NCBI GenBank assembly: GCA_003142475.1
Contig: PLMK01000031.1
Span: 1 to 41,432, forward strand
Direction: 5' to 3'
DNA: 41,432 bases
Origin: Ignavibacteriota bacterium
GTDB taxonomy: Bacteria > Bacteroidota > Ignavibacteria > UBA10030
The notes beneath the pieces were generated by a model. The model saw only the letters and a list, made by a program, of their open reading frames with translations. It searched no databases and had not been told where the DNA came from. Of the stretch, positions 34,907 to 41,432 are shown piece after piece (positions within the stretch are counted from its first letter, which is position 1; each line of letters opens with the position of its first letter). Made by a program: the position numbers and the translations under genes.

Positions 34907-35620
34907 TTACAAACCTAGGAATTGGATCGCAATTCCGCAGAAGAATATTGAAATTCCCGCGAGCGTATGAGTGTATCGCTCAAAATGTCCCATAGGAAGC
35001 AGGCGCAAGCCGGCGATTGAACCGAGAACAATACCAACCATTGTACCAATGGTAATTAAACCAAAGACAAGACTTACAATCACAACATGAAGGATATGTC
35101 CATGGGCGGCGGGGTACATAAGAATTGGAATCAATGGTTCGCATGGACCAAGAACAAATATGATGAATAGTACCCATGGTGTCATACTCGGGCTGTCAGA
35201 TTGCTCATGCACGTGCGCATGTTCCTTTGCATGTATATGCGTATGGCTATGCATACTGCCATCAATGTGAGGATGCCGATGCGTATGCGGTTTATTCAGA
35301 TATGCTGTGCGAAGCCCCCAGACTCCATAGATCAATCCGAAAGCGATTAGGATCCAGCCGGCAATATTTCCGCGGATCGATTCAAGCGACTGAATATGCG
35401 CGACTGCAATTCCAAAACCAACACCTACGAATCCGAGTATAACAGAACTGCCCACGTGCCCTATACCGCAGAAAATGGTAACAAGTGTCGTCTTAAACGT
35501 AGACCACTTACCTGCCTTGGACATAACGATAAATGGCAGGTAATGATCGGGGCCAAGAAGCGTATGAACGAGCGCGACAGATACAGCAGTTATGATGAGT
35601 ATGCTAAGTTCTTGATTCAT
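34907..35620 (-). CDS. NicO/UreH-like metal transporter with His-rich loop
   Basis: This 237-residue protein has about six membrane helices. The first carries HTLLGPDHYLPF (19-30), matching the HxxxPDH motif of NicO/RcnA/UreH-type nickel-cobalt transporters. Between helices 3 and 4 lies a soluble loop with 11 histidines in 27 residues (112-138; HTHRHPH, MHSHTHIH, EHAHVH), as expected for nickel or cobalt binding. Later segments include GPCEPLIPILMYPAAHGH, which is shared by this family. The direction is unclear: family members act as importers and as exporters. The hydrogenase and lar genes 7-16 kb away provide a natural reason for nickel transport (inference). A possible 41-residue membrane peptide lies just upstream. 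Confidence 0.8.
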   Translation of the reverse strand: MNQELSILIITAVSVALVHTLLGPDHYLPFIVMSKAGKWSTFKTTLVTIFCGIGHVGSSVILGFVGVGFGIAVAHIQSLESIRGNIAGWILIAFGLIYGVWGLRTAYLNKPHTHRHPHIDGSMHSHTHIHAKEHAHVHEQSDSPSMTPWVLFIIFVLGPCEPLIPILMYPAAHGHILHVVIVSLVFGLITIGTMVGIVLGSIAGLRLLPMGHFERYTHTLAGISIFFCGIAIQFLGL

Positions 35621-35665
35621 TTTATGATGTTATAATATAATAAAAAAGCTGGAGAAAAAAATTCT

Positions 35666-35791
35666 TCATTTCCGTGGTGATAACTTACTCTTGATCATGC
35701 CGTACATAAAAACTGAAATAAATGGCAAAATAAATGATAGACCCCAGATGATCAAAGAAGGCTTCGATACAGTATTGAAATCATGATTCAC
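35666..35791 (-). CDS. Possible 41-residue single-helix membrane peptide
   Basis: From the GTG at 35791 a 41-codon frame ends 45 nt upstream of the nickel-transporter-like gene. It encodes one strong membrane helix (LIIWGLSFILPFISVFMYGMI) followed by a basic end (KSKLSPRK), a sensible positive-inside arrangement. The ribosome site is poor. It could be a small partner subunit of the transporter, or chance in AT-rich DNA. Confidence 0.3.
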   Translation of the reverse strand: MNHDFNTVSKPSLIIWGLSFILPFISVFMYGMIKSKLSPRK

Positions 35792-35832
35792 GACCAAATG
35801 TTGACATAATTATAGCAATATTGCTTATTCAA

Positions 35833-36063
35833 TCAGTAATTCGCATTCTTTTCCAATGCTTTTAAGAATGCATCAATCGTTTTACTGCCTGCCTCTTCCG
35901 CTCCTCCCGTTGATACGTCTATAATATCTCCGAACCTGCTATTGCATATAGCAGAGCCAATAAGTGCGATGTGTTTTTCAAATTCGTATGGACACCGATA
36001 TTCTTCATCGCCTACAGCAAGACGTGAATTTATCAAAACATTTAAACATATGTACTCTTGCAA
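35833..36063 (-). CDS. Small hypothetical protein, possibly 5'-truncated
   Basis: This 76-codon frame has protein-like composition: a strand-rich start (CLNVLINSRLAVGDEEYRCPYEFEKH) and an amphipathic helix at the end (TIDAFLKALEKNANY). Its only start is a TTG directly after an in-frame stop and without an SD, so the true N-terminus may be lost. The layout, a YRCPY segment then a final DAFLKAL helix, recalls DUF6968-type small proteins, but weakly. Confidence 0.35.
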   Translation of the reverse strand: MQEYICLNVLINSRLAVGDEEYRCPYEFEKHIALIGSAICNSRFGDIIDVSTGGAEEAGSKTIDAFLKALEKNANY

Positions 36064-36126
36064 TCAGAAAAGAGGTGCAGTATCTTATAAGCGATTAACA
36101 ATTTAATCATAAAAGCAAATGATGAA

Positions 36127-37194
36127 ATGGCAGCAGATAAAACTAAAATATTAGATACGTTATCAAAATTGCTTAAGCAAAAAAACATTGATAAAATTCG
36201 CGCTATAATTCAGGATGTTAAAGTAGATGTCGAGAAGTTGTCTAGCAATGAAAGTGAAATTCAAGATAAAGTATCTAATGGAAAATTTATAAAGGTTAAA
36301 TCAAAATATCTACTTGGTGAACTTGATCAAATTCTTGATACTCGAACCATTGAACGAACAAAATATTACATCCAAAGGTTAGTTCGCGCACTCACCGAAA
36401 CAAAGACCGATAAGATTAACGATTTGAATTTACATAGATGGAAAGAATATGATGATATTCTTACAGATAGCCTTTGGATTTTGGGAAAACGCGATACCTC
36501 CGGCGCTCATAGCGGTGGTTATTGGGGGAACTTTATCCCGCAAATTCCTAATCAATTATTAAGACGCTATACAAAAAAAGGGGAATGGGTGCTGGATGCA
36601 TTTCTTGGAAGTGGAACTACATTAATAGAAAGCAAGCGATTAGGGCGGAATGGTGTTGGAGTAGAGCTTTTGCGAAAAGTCGCAAACTCAGCCGCAAAAG
36701 CGATTGAACGGGAAGATGATCTTTCCTCGAGTCGAACAGAAATTATTGTTGGTGACAGTTCAAACTTGGATTTTAAGACCGAATTTCGTCAACGGAAAAT
36801 TCAAAGCGTGCAGTTTTTAATTATGCACCCGCCATACTGGGATATTGTCAAATTTAGTAAAGACAAAAGAGATCTATCGAATGCGAAATCAATAAACGAA
36901 TTTTTGGATCTTTTCGGAAAAATCGTTGATGCTACATACCCAGTTTTAGACAAAGGTCGTTATTTTGCAGTAGTTATTGGTGATAAATATTCCGACGGTA
37001 ATTGGATACCTCTTGGATTCTATACGATGCAAGAAGTTTTGAAACGGGGATATTTCTTGAAGTCTATTATCATAAAAAATTTTGATGAGACAAAGGGGAA
37101 AAGAAACCAGAAAGAACTTTGGCGGTATCGTGCATTGGTTGGCGGCTTCTACATTTTTAAACATGAATACATTTTTTTATTTAAGAAATCGTAA
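36127..37194 (+). CDS. Solitary DNA adenine/cytosine-N4 methyltransferase
   Basis: This 355-residue protein has AdoMet-binding motif I DAFLGSGTT (157-165) preceded by IPQIPNQLLRRYTKKGEWVL, and catalytic motif IV HPPYW (234-238), a His variant of the usual D/N-PPY/W. Motif I comes before motif IV, a gamma-like order, although the motif X-I block resembles that of beta-class N4/N6 enzymes. Residues 1-110 are a helical Lys/Glu-rich domain of unknown role. The rest (about 240-355) probably includes the target-recognition part. No restriction gene is adjacent. The gene is more AT-rich than its neighbours, which suggests transfer. Which base it methylates is not clear from these motifs. Confidence 0.82.
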   Translation: MAADKTKILDTLSKLLKQKNIDKIRAIIQDVKVDVEKLSSNESEIQDKVSNGKFIKVKSKYLLGELDQILDTRTIERTKYYIQRLVRALTETKTDKINDLNLHRWKEYDDILTDSLWILGKRDTSGAHSGGYWGNFIPQIPNQLLRRYTKKGEWVLDAFLGSGTTLIESKRLGRNGVGVELLRKVANSAAKAIEREDDLSSSRTEIIVGDSSNLDFKTEFRQRKIQSVQFLIMHPPYWDIVKFSKDKRDLSNAKSINEFLDLFGKIVDATYPVLDKGRYFAVVIGDKYSDGNWIPLGFYTMQEVLKRGYFLKSIIIKNFDETKGKRNQKELWRYRALVGGFYIFKHEYIFLFKKS

Positions 37195-37324
37195 CTATTC
37201 ATATCTCTCTCACAAGAATTTTATTATGGCAAGCGTGAAATTATTCTTAGCAAGAGTTGCTTTATTCGCAATAAAATAATGCTATAATTCAGTTGATGAC
37301 TTATTACTACTATAGGAGGAACCA

Positions 37325-37888
37325 ATGGTATTCTTTCTTTTTCTTGCATTCGTAATTATTCTTGTTGTCCTAGCAATTGCTGGCTACAATTCTCTTGTTC
37401 AAATTCGGAATCAAGTTCGCAATGCGTGGAAACAAATCGATGTACAGCTTAAGCGGCGGCATGATCTCATTCCTAATCTTGTTAACGCGGTGAAGGGACA
37501 GATGGAATTTGAGAAAGGAACACTTGAGGGTGTCATCCAAGCCCGCGCGGCGGCTGTTGGCGCGAGCAATATTGCCGACAGTATGGCGAAAGAGGATGTA
37601 CTGTCGTCAGCGCTCTCCAAACTTTTTGCTGTTGTTGAAAATTATCCTGCTCTGAAAGCAAACGAAAGCGTTCAACCGTTGATGGAAGAATTAACGACCA
37701 CAGAAAATCAAATCACATTTGCACGGCAATTCTATAACGACATCACGACTACATATAACACAAAATTGGAAATGTTTCCAACAAATCTCGTTGCATCGTC
37801 GATGGGCTTTAAGTTTTTCCCGCTCTTTCAGGTAAAAGATGCTGCTGAGCGCGAAGCACCGACTGTGGACCTCTCGCTAAAACAATAA
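37325..37888 (+). CDS. lemA: LemA family protein
   Basis: This 187-residue protein has one N-terminal membrane helix (about 2-22) and the LemA helical domain (GYNSLVQIRNQVRNAWKQIDVQLKRRHDLIPNLVNAVKG, FARQFYNDITTTYNTKLEMFPTNLVASSMGF). It has a strong SD, GGAGGA, 5 nt before the start. LemA proteins are of unknown function and are often encoded beside an M48 metalloprotease, as here (75-nt gap). The pair is probably an operon active in envelope quality control (inference). Confidence 0.95.
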   Translation: MVFFLFLAFVIILVVLAIAGYNSLVQIRNQVRNAWKQIDVQLKRRHDLIPNLVNAVKGQMEFEKGTLEGVIQARAAAVGASNIADSMAKEDVLSSALSKLFAVVENYPALKANESVQPLMEELTTTENQITFARQFYNDITTTYNTKLEMFPTNLVASSMGFKFFPLFQVKDAAEREAPTVDLSLKQ

Positions 37889-37963
37889 ATCTCTAGAGAA
37901 ACCTTCACAAGCTTTTCCTGATTCAGTTTAAGAGACTTTGCGAAGGTTATCGAGGCGATCACA

Positions 37964-39229
37964 ATGTCCGAACCCATTCTCACTCACGCACATAACATTT
38001 ACGAGCAACAGAAGCATAACCGGCGGATGACATGGCTGCTCATTATCATGTTCATTCTTCTTATTGCGATGGTTGGAGTAGGATTGGATGTTTTCTTGAC
38101 GATGGACACTCCCATTCGATTCATTATGCTTCCATTTGTTCTTCTGATGGCCGCCTCAGGTATTTGGAATTTCCGGCAGCGAGCTGCAGAAGGATTGTGG
38201 GAAAAACCAAAAGCATTTACCGAAGACGATAGCGATTTAACTGTGGTTTGGTGGGGTCTGGGTCTGGTAGTTTTACCAATAGTGTTACTTTTCATTTTAC
38301 TCCTGTTCCTGCCGTTGTATGCTATGAACCCCCGTCCAATAAATAATTTGATCTCTGGCTTTTTAAATAATATGTTGCAGATTTCTGATATTCCTGTTTT
38401 GCGGTACCTGCCCGTTGGAACAACGTTATCTGTTATCATCGGTATTGTCTCCGTCCTCACGAGTCTCCGCTGGGGAATGAACTCTGTGCTCTGGTCTGTG
38501 CATGCTGAGCAACCGGATGAAGAGGTTACTAATCTACCGGAGTTATTGAACGTAGTAAAAGAAATGAGTCTTGCGGCAGGAATTCCAACTCCTAAAGTGT
38601 ATATCGTGAAAGACTCAGACCCCAATGCCTTTACTATTGGTACTGACGCAGGACAAAGCTCCATTGTTGTCACAACAGGACTGCTTGCAATCCTCGACCG
38701 CGAAGAATTGCAGGGCGTCATCGCGCACGAGATGAGCCATATCCGAAATTCTGATACCCGTTTGATGACAATTATTACGGTGTTGTTTGGCGCTGTGCTT
38801 TTACTTTCCGAGTGGATGAAGAAGAGCGCTCTTCTCGGCGGATTTGTCGGAAACCGTGTGCCTGGTGCTGGATGGATGTTACGCGGCGTATTGTTCTTTG
38901 GCTGGCTTCTTACATTACTCTTGGCTCCGTTGATTGCCCGTATCGTCGCGATGGCAGTATCACGTCAGCGGGAATACCTAGCGGATGCGAGTGGTGCGGA
39001 ACTTACGCGCAATCCGAAAGCTCTTGCCAATGCTTTGATGAAAATCGAAAATGCAGCCGAACCCACAACTTCTTTTCAAAAAGGTATCGCTCATTTGTGT
39101 GTTGTTGATCCTTTAGGACGAAAGATGAATTCGAAAGAAGGCTGGTGGGCTGATTTATTTGCTACACACCCGCCGATGAAGAATCGCATTATGCTCTTGA
39201 ATGCAATGGCGTATGAGACGATTAAGTAA
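37964..39229 (+). CDS. HtpX-like M48 zinc metalloprotease
   Basis: This 421-residue membrane protease has HExxH as HEMSH (255-259) in GVIAHEMSHIRNSDTRL, with the third zinc ligand in SRQREYLADASGAELTR (about 331-347). Several helices are seen at about 23-45, 52-68, 95-120, 152-166, 268-284 and 300-325. The N-terminal half carries extra helices compared with E. coli HtpX (about 290 residues), making it the longer type found next to lemA. The active site should face the cytoplasm. It would cleave misfolded membrane proteins. The gene follows lemA by 75 nt. Confidence 0.92.
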   Translation: MSEPILTHAHNIYEQQKHNRRMTWLLIIMFILLIAMVGVGLDVFLTMDTPIRFIMLPFVLLMAASGIWNFRQRAAEGLWEKPKAFTEDDSDLTVVWWGLGLVVLPIVLLFILLLFLPLYAMNPRPINNLISGFLNNMLQISDIPVLRYLPVGTTLSVIIGIVSVLTSLRWGMNSVLWSVHAEQPDEEVTNLPELLNVVKEMSLAAGIPTPKVYIVKDSDPNAFTIGTDAGQSSIVVTTGLLAILDREELQGVIAHEMSHIRNSDTRLMTIITVLFGAVLLLSEWMKKSALLGGFVGNRVPGAGWMLRGVLFFGWLLTLLLAPLIARIVAMAVSRQREYLADASGAELTRNPKALANALMKIENAAEPTTSFQKGIAHLCVVDPLGRKMNSKEGWWADLFATHPPMKNRIMLLNAMAYETIK

Positions 39230-39360
39230 TGACAAATCCTATCTTCAAGAAAATTGAATACCCGCCCCATCTATTAAAAATGATTCAGAATTAATTGATT
39301 ATATTCCGTAAGTCATGGTGAAAGGAACTTCTCTCAATTTCATGAAGTCGATAATATAAG

Positions 39361-40692
39361 ATGGTAAGAAGAATCACTCAAATGAAATTATACTCATTGA
39401 TAGCGCAGATCCACCGGTATATCATTGCCGGACTTAGTTGCATTCTGGCTTTGGTTCTTTGTTCATCTATGAGCTACCCCCAAACCAAGCTTCTTATACC
39501 GATGGACTTAAAACAAACTGATCATCTCAAATCATATGGTGTTGCATTTTGGTTGTTAGAAAATAATGGTGAAGTGGATTGGCTTCTCAACTATCGGGGT
39601 GGGTCATTTCTCTGCGACTATAGCAACGTATTGGCAAAAGAATGTCGTGTCCGTGGAGTTTTTTTTGAACCGCTCGCCGCAAGCGAGGCAGCTTCCTTGT
39701 ATGCCGAAGTTCAACGTGAAGACAACAATGAAGACGTAGTGCGATTGGAGAAGGCGCCAAAGATTGCTGTTTATGTACCACCGGGCTTCAAACCGTGGGA
39801 CGATGCCGTAACTATGGCACTCGAGTATGCAGAAATTCATTATACGAAAGTATGGGATGAAGAAGTTCTCTCCGGTAAGCTTGCAGAGTACGACTGGCTT
39901 CATTTGCATCATGAAGATTTCACCGGACAGTATGGAAAGTTCTACGCAAATTTCCGTAATGCATCATGGTATATTGAACAGCAAATGCTGTACGAGCGCG
40001 AAGCTAAGCGGCTTGGTTATAAAAAGGTTTCTGAAGAGAAAAAAGCTGTCGCACGTTCCATTAAGGAATTTATAGGTAATGGTGGATTTATGTTTGCGAT
40101 GTGCTCGGCAACAGACAGTTACGACATTGCTTTGGCAGCAGAAAACGTTGATATCTGTGATGTAATGTTCGATGGCGATCCAGCCGATCGCAACGCTCAA
40201 GCAAAACTTGACTTCAGCAAGACATTGGCTTTTGAGAATTTTAAGCTTGACATGAATCCACTGCGCTACGAATATTCAGATATTGACATTCCGACAAGCG
40301 ATCCCCCTCCAATTCGCGACCCGAATACAGACTATTTTACGCTCTTCGAATTCTCTGCGAAGTACGATCCAGTACCAACGATGCTGACACAAGACCACGT
40401 CAATATCATCAAAGGATTTATGGGGCAAACAACGGCATTCAAGAAAAGTTTAATTAAAAAGACAATAACAATTCTTGCGGAGCGCGAGGGAACGGAAGAA
40501 GTGAAATATATCCACGGCAATTTCGGACGCGGTACATTTACTTGGTACGGCGGACACGACCCGGAAGATTACCAGCATGCTGTCGGCGACCCACCTACAG
40601 ATTTAAATCTGCACAAAAACTCACCTGGCTATCGGTTGATATTAAACAACGTTCTGTTTCCTGCGGCAAAGAAAAAACAGCAGAAAACGTAA
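39361..40692 (+). CDS. Exported protein of the Bacteroidota 'asparagine synthetase B'-like family, function unknown
   Basis: This 443-residue protein has an N-terminal hydrophobic signal (YIIAGLSCILALVLCSSMSYPQ); the Met at residue 8 is an alternative start. Mature sequence opens LLIPMDLKQTDHLKSYGVAFWLLENNGEVDWLLNYRGGSFL. From memory this is how proteins labelled 'asparagine synthetase B' begin in many Bacteroidota genomes. The label is doubtful: I see no glutaminase N-terminal Cys and no PP-loop. There is a Rossmann-like stretch (KIAVYVPPGFKPWDDAVTMAL), LHLHHEDFTGQ, a GGFMFAMCSATDS strand and GRGTFTWYGGHDPEDYQH, which look like a class-I-glutaminase-like flavodoxin fold. The real function is unknown. 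It is followed at once by grpB. Confidence 0.65.
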   Translation: MVRRITQMKLYSLIAQIHRYIIAGLSCILALVLCSSMSYPQTKLLIPMDLKQTDHLKSYGVAFWLLENNGEVDWLLNYRGGSFLCDYSNVLAKECRVRGVFFEPLAASEAASLYAEVQREDNNEDVVRLEKAPKIAVYVPPGFKPWDDAVTMALEYAEIHYTKVWDEEVLSGKLAEYDWLHLHHEDFTGQYGKFYANFRNASWYIEQQMLYEREAKRLGYKKVSEEKKAVARSIKEFIGNGGFMFAMCSATDSYDIALAAENVDICDVMFDGDPADRNAQAKLDFSKTLAFENFKLDMNPLRYEYSDIDIPTSDPPPIRDPNTDYFTLFEFSAKYDPVPTMLTQDHVNIIKGFMGQTTAFKKSLIKKTITILAEREGTEEVKYIHGNFGRGTFTWYGGHDPEDYQHAVGDPPTDLNLHKNSPGYRLILNNVLFPAAKKKQQKT

Positions 40693-40713
40693 GTGAAGTG
40701 GTTGAGACAAATC

Positions 40714-41304
40714 ATGGCGGACGAAATAAACGGCAAGGATTTTCTCGAAGAACATATTAAGCGAGTTGTGCAGGAAGAAATTGTAATCGTTCCGTATAAT
40801 TCTAACTGGCCAAGGATGTTTGAAGAGGAGAAGAAACATCTTTTCGACTGCCTGCCGCATGAAATAATAAAGAGAGTCGAACATTTCGGCAGCACGGCAA
40901 TTCCCACTTTATCGGCAAAACCAATTATTGACATCTTGGTAGAGGTGACTTCTCTTGAAGAAACCAAGAAGGTCGTTGTACCGATATTAATTGCGCAAGG
41001 ATATGATTACTTTTGGCGGCCAACGCATGGCGACGACGGTCCACCATTTTATGCTTGGTTCATCAAACGAGATACGCACGGAAACCGTACGCATCACATT
41101 CATATGGTAGAGCGTGAATTTGAACATTGGAACAGATTGTTCTTTCGAGATTATTTGATTGAACACCCATCTCTTGTTGAAGAATATCAACGACTGAAAT
41201 TACATTTAGCAGAAAAATATCCAACCGACAGGGTTACTTATACCACCGCAAAAACAGAATTCATTATAAAAATCACTCTGTTGGCAAAGGAATATTATAC
41301 ATGA
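40714..41304 (+). CDS. GrpB family (UPF0157) nucleotidyltransferase-fold protein
   Basis: I use the ATG at 40714 (196 residues); a GTG at 40693, directly after the previous stop, would add 7. The family pattern is clear: IVPYNSNWPRMFEEEKKHL, then HFGSTAIPTLSAKPIIDILVEV with the Gly-Ser and Asp of the nucleotidyltransferase fold, and HHIHMVEREFEHWNRLFFRDYLIEHP. The C-terminal helices end in a YTTAKTEFI segment. Biochemical activity of GrpB proteins is not settled; one member has been linked to coenzyme A synthesis. The next gene overlaps by 4 nt, so it is co-transcribed. Confidence 0.88.
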   Translation: MADEINGKDFLEEHIKRVVQEEIVIVPYNSNWPRMFEEEKKHLFDCLPHEIIKRVEHFGSTAIPTLSAKPIIDILVEVTSLEETKKVVVPILIAQGYDYFWRPTHGDDGPPFYAWFIKRDTHGNRTHHIHMVEREFEHWNRLFFRDYLIEHPSLVEEYQRLKLHLAEKYPTDRVTYTTAKTEFIIKITLLAKEYYT

Positions 41305-41432
41305 AAAAATCATCGATAACGAGAAAAGCAGAACTATCAGATGTGGATGCCATCACTGAAATCTACAACGAGGCAATTCTCACGACAACTGCAACTTTCG
41401 ACACTGAGCCGAAGAGCGTAGCCGAGCGGTTA
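41301..41432 (+). CDS. GNAT N-acetyltransferase (Pat-like), 5' part only
   Basis: The 44 visible codons run to the window end. The sequence reads ITRKAELSDVDAITEIYNEAIL then TTTATFDTEPKSVAERL, the beginning of phosphinothricin/methionine-sulfoximine-type GNAT acetyltransferases. The acetyl-CoA site lies beyond the window, so substrate choice is not supported. It overlaps the grpB stop by 4 nt (ATGA). Confidence 0.75.
   Translation, partial: MKKSSITRKAELSDVDAITEIYNEAILTTTATFDTEPKSVAERL

Larger units (their letters stand above)
35621..36126. other. Region of uncertain small frames between the transporter and the methyltransferase
   Basis: This stretch of about 505 nt holds two candidate small minus-strand frames, listed separately (35666-35791 and 35833-36063), and the divergent promoter zone for the methyltransferase gene at 36127. 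Nothing else is recognised; base composition is AT-rich. Confidence 0.35.

Noticed and set aside
37999-38721. 240-codon minus-strand frame
   Set aside because: Antisense to the M48 protease, including its HEMSH region; no plausible domain.
1-41432. CRISPR array, toxin-antitoxin pair, prophage or retron
   Set aside because: I saw no regularly spaced direct repeats, no adjacent small toxin/antitoxin genes, no phage structural genes and no reverse transcriptase on reading through the window.

Overview
The window is about 41 kb of moderate-to-low GC bacterial chromosome (no rRNA or tRNA seen). The outer-membrane barrel with an N-terminal carboxypeptidase-regulatory-like domain, the RND/TolC and MacAB exporters, many lipobox proteins and a secreted protein of the type Bacteroidota genomes label 'asparagine synthetase B' point to a Gram-negative member of the Bacteroidota/Ignavibacteria (FCB) group, probably anaerobic or facultative because it carries an NAD-linked [NiFe] hydrogenase. 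That taxonomic call is inference; no marker gene confirms it.

Layout. 1-12.7 kb (all minus strand): a truncated Spy/CpxP-like periplasmic protein, a lipoprotein MsrA-MsrB fusion, a four-gene efflux operon (YVTN beta-propeller, TolC, membrane-fusion protein, RND pump), a large TonB-receptor-like barrel and a Gly/Arg-rich CBM9-like lipoprotein. 13-17.8 kb (minus): an unknown two-helix membrane protein and a MacA / split MacB ABC exporter operon. 18-25.5 kb: a minus-strand winged-helix plus degenerate nucleotidyltransferase protein, divergent from the plus-strand operon hypA-hypB-hoxE-hoxF-hoxU-hoxY-hoxH-hoxW. A perfect 9-bp-arm palindrome lies between the divergent units. 25.5-27 kb (minus): larE-larB for nickel-pincer cofactor synthesis, convergent with and 7 bp from hoxW. 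27.4-34 kb (plus): a secreted DUF4431-like protein, a GH3 glycosidase with PA14 insert, a cassette-like small membrane protein bounded by 12-bp inverted GTTAGGC-type repeats, DinB-like, DUF3795, TRIC channel and radical SAM genes. 34-36 kb (minus): an anchored unknown protein and a NicO/UreH-like transporter with an 11-His loop. 36-41.4 kb (plus): a solitary DNA methyltransferase, a LemA/M48 protease pair, the 'asparagine synthetase B'-like protein, GrpB and a truncated GNAT.

How it works together. The central theme is nickel: HypA/HypB deliver Ni to the HoxH active site, HoxW trims HoxH, HoxEFU connect HoxYH to NAD(H), LarE/LarB make a second, organic nickel cofactor, and the His-rich transporter 7 kb away could supply or balance the metal. 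The most interesting regulatory signal is the 22-bp palindrome beside the HTH-nucleotidyltransferase gene, which may control the hydrogenase operon. The left third is envelope export and oxidative repair.
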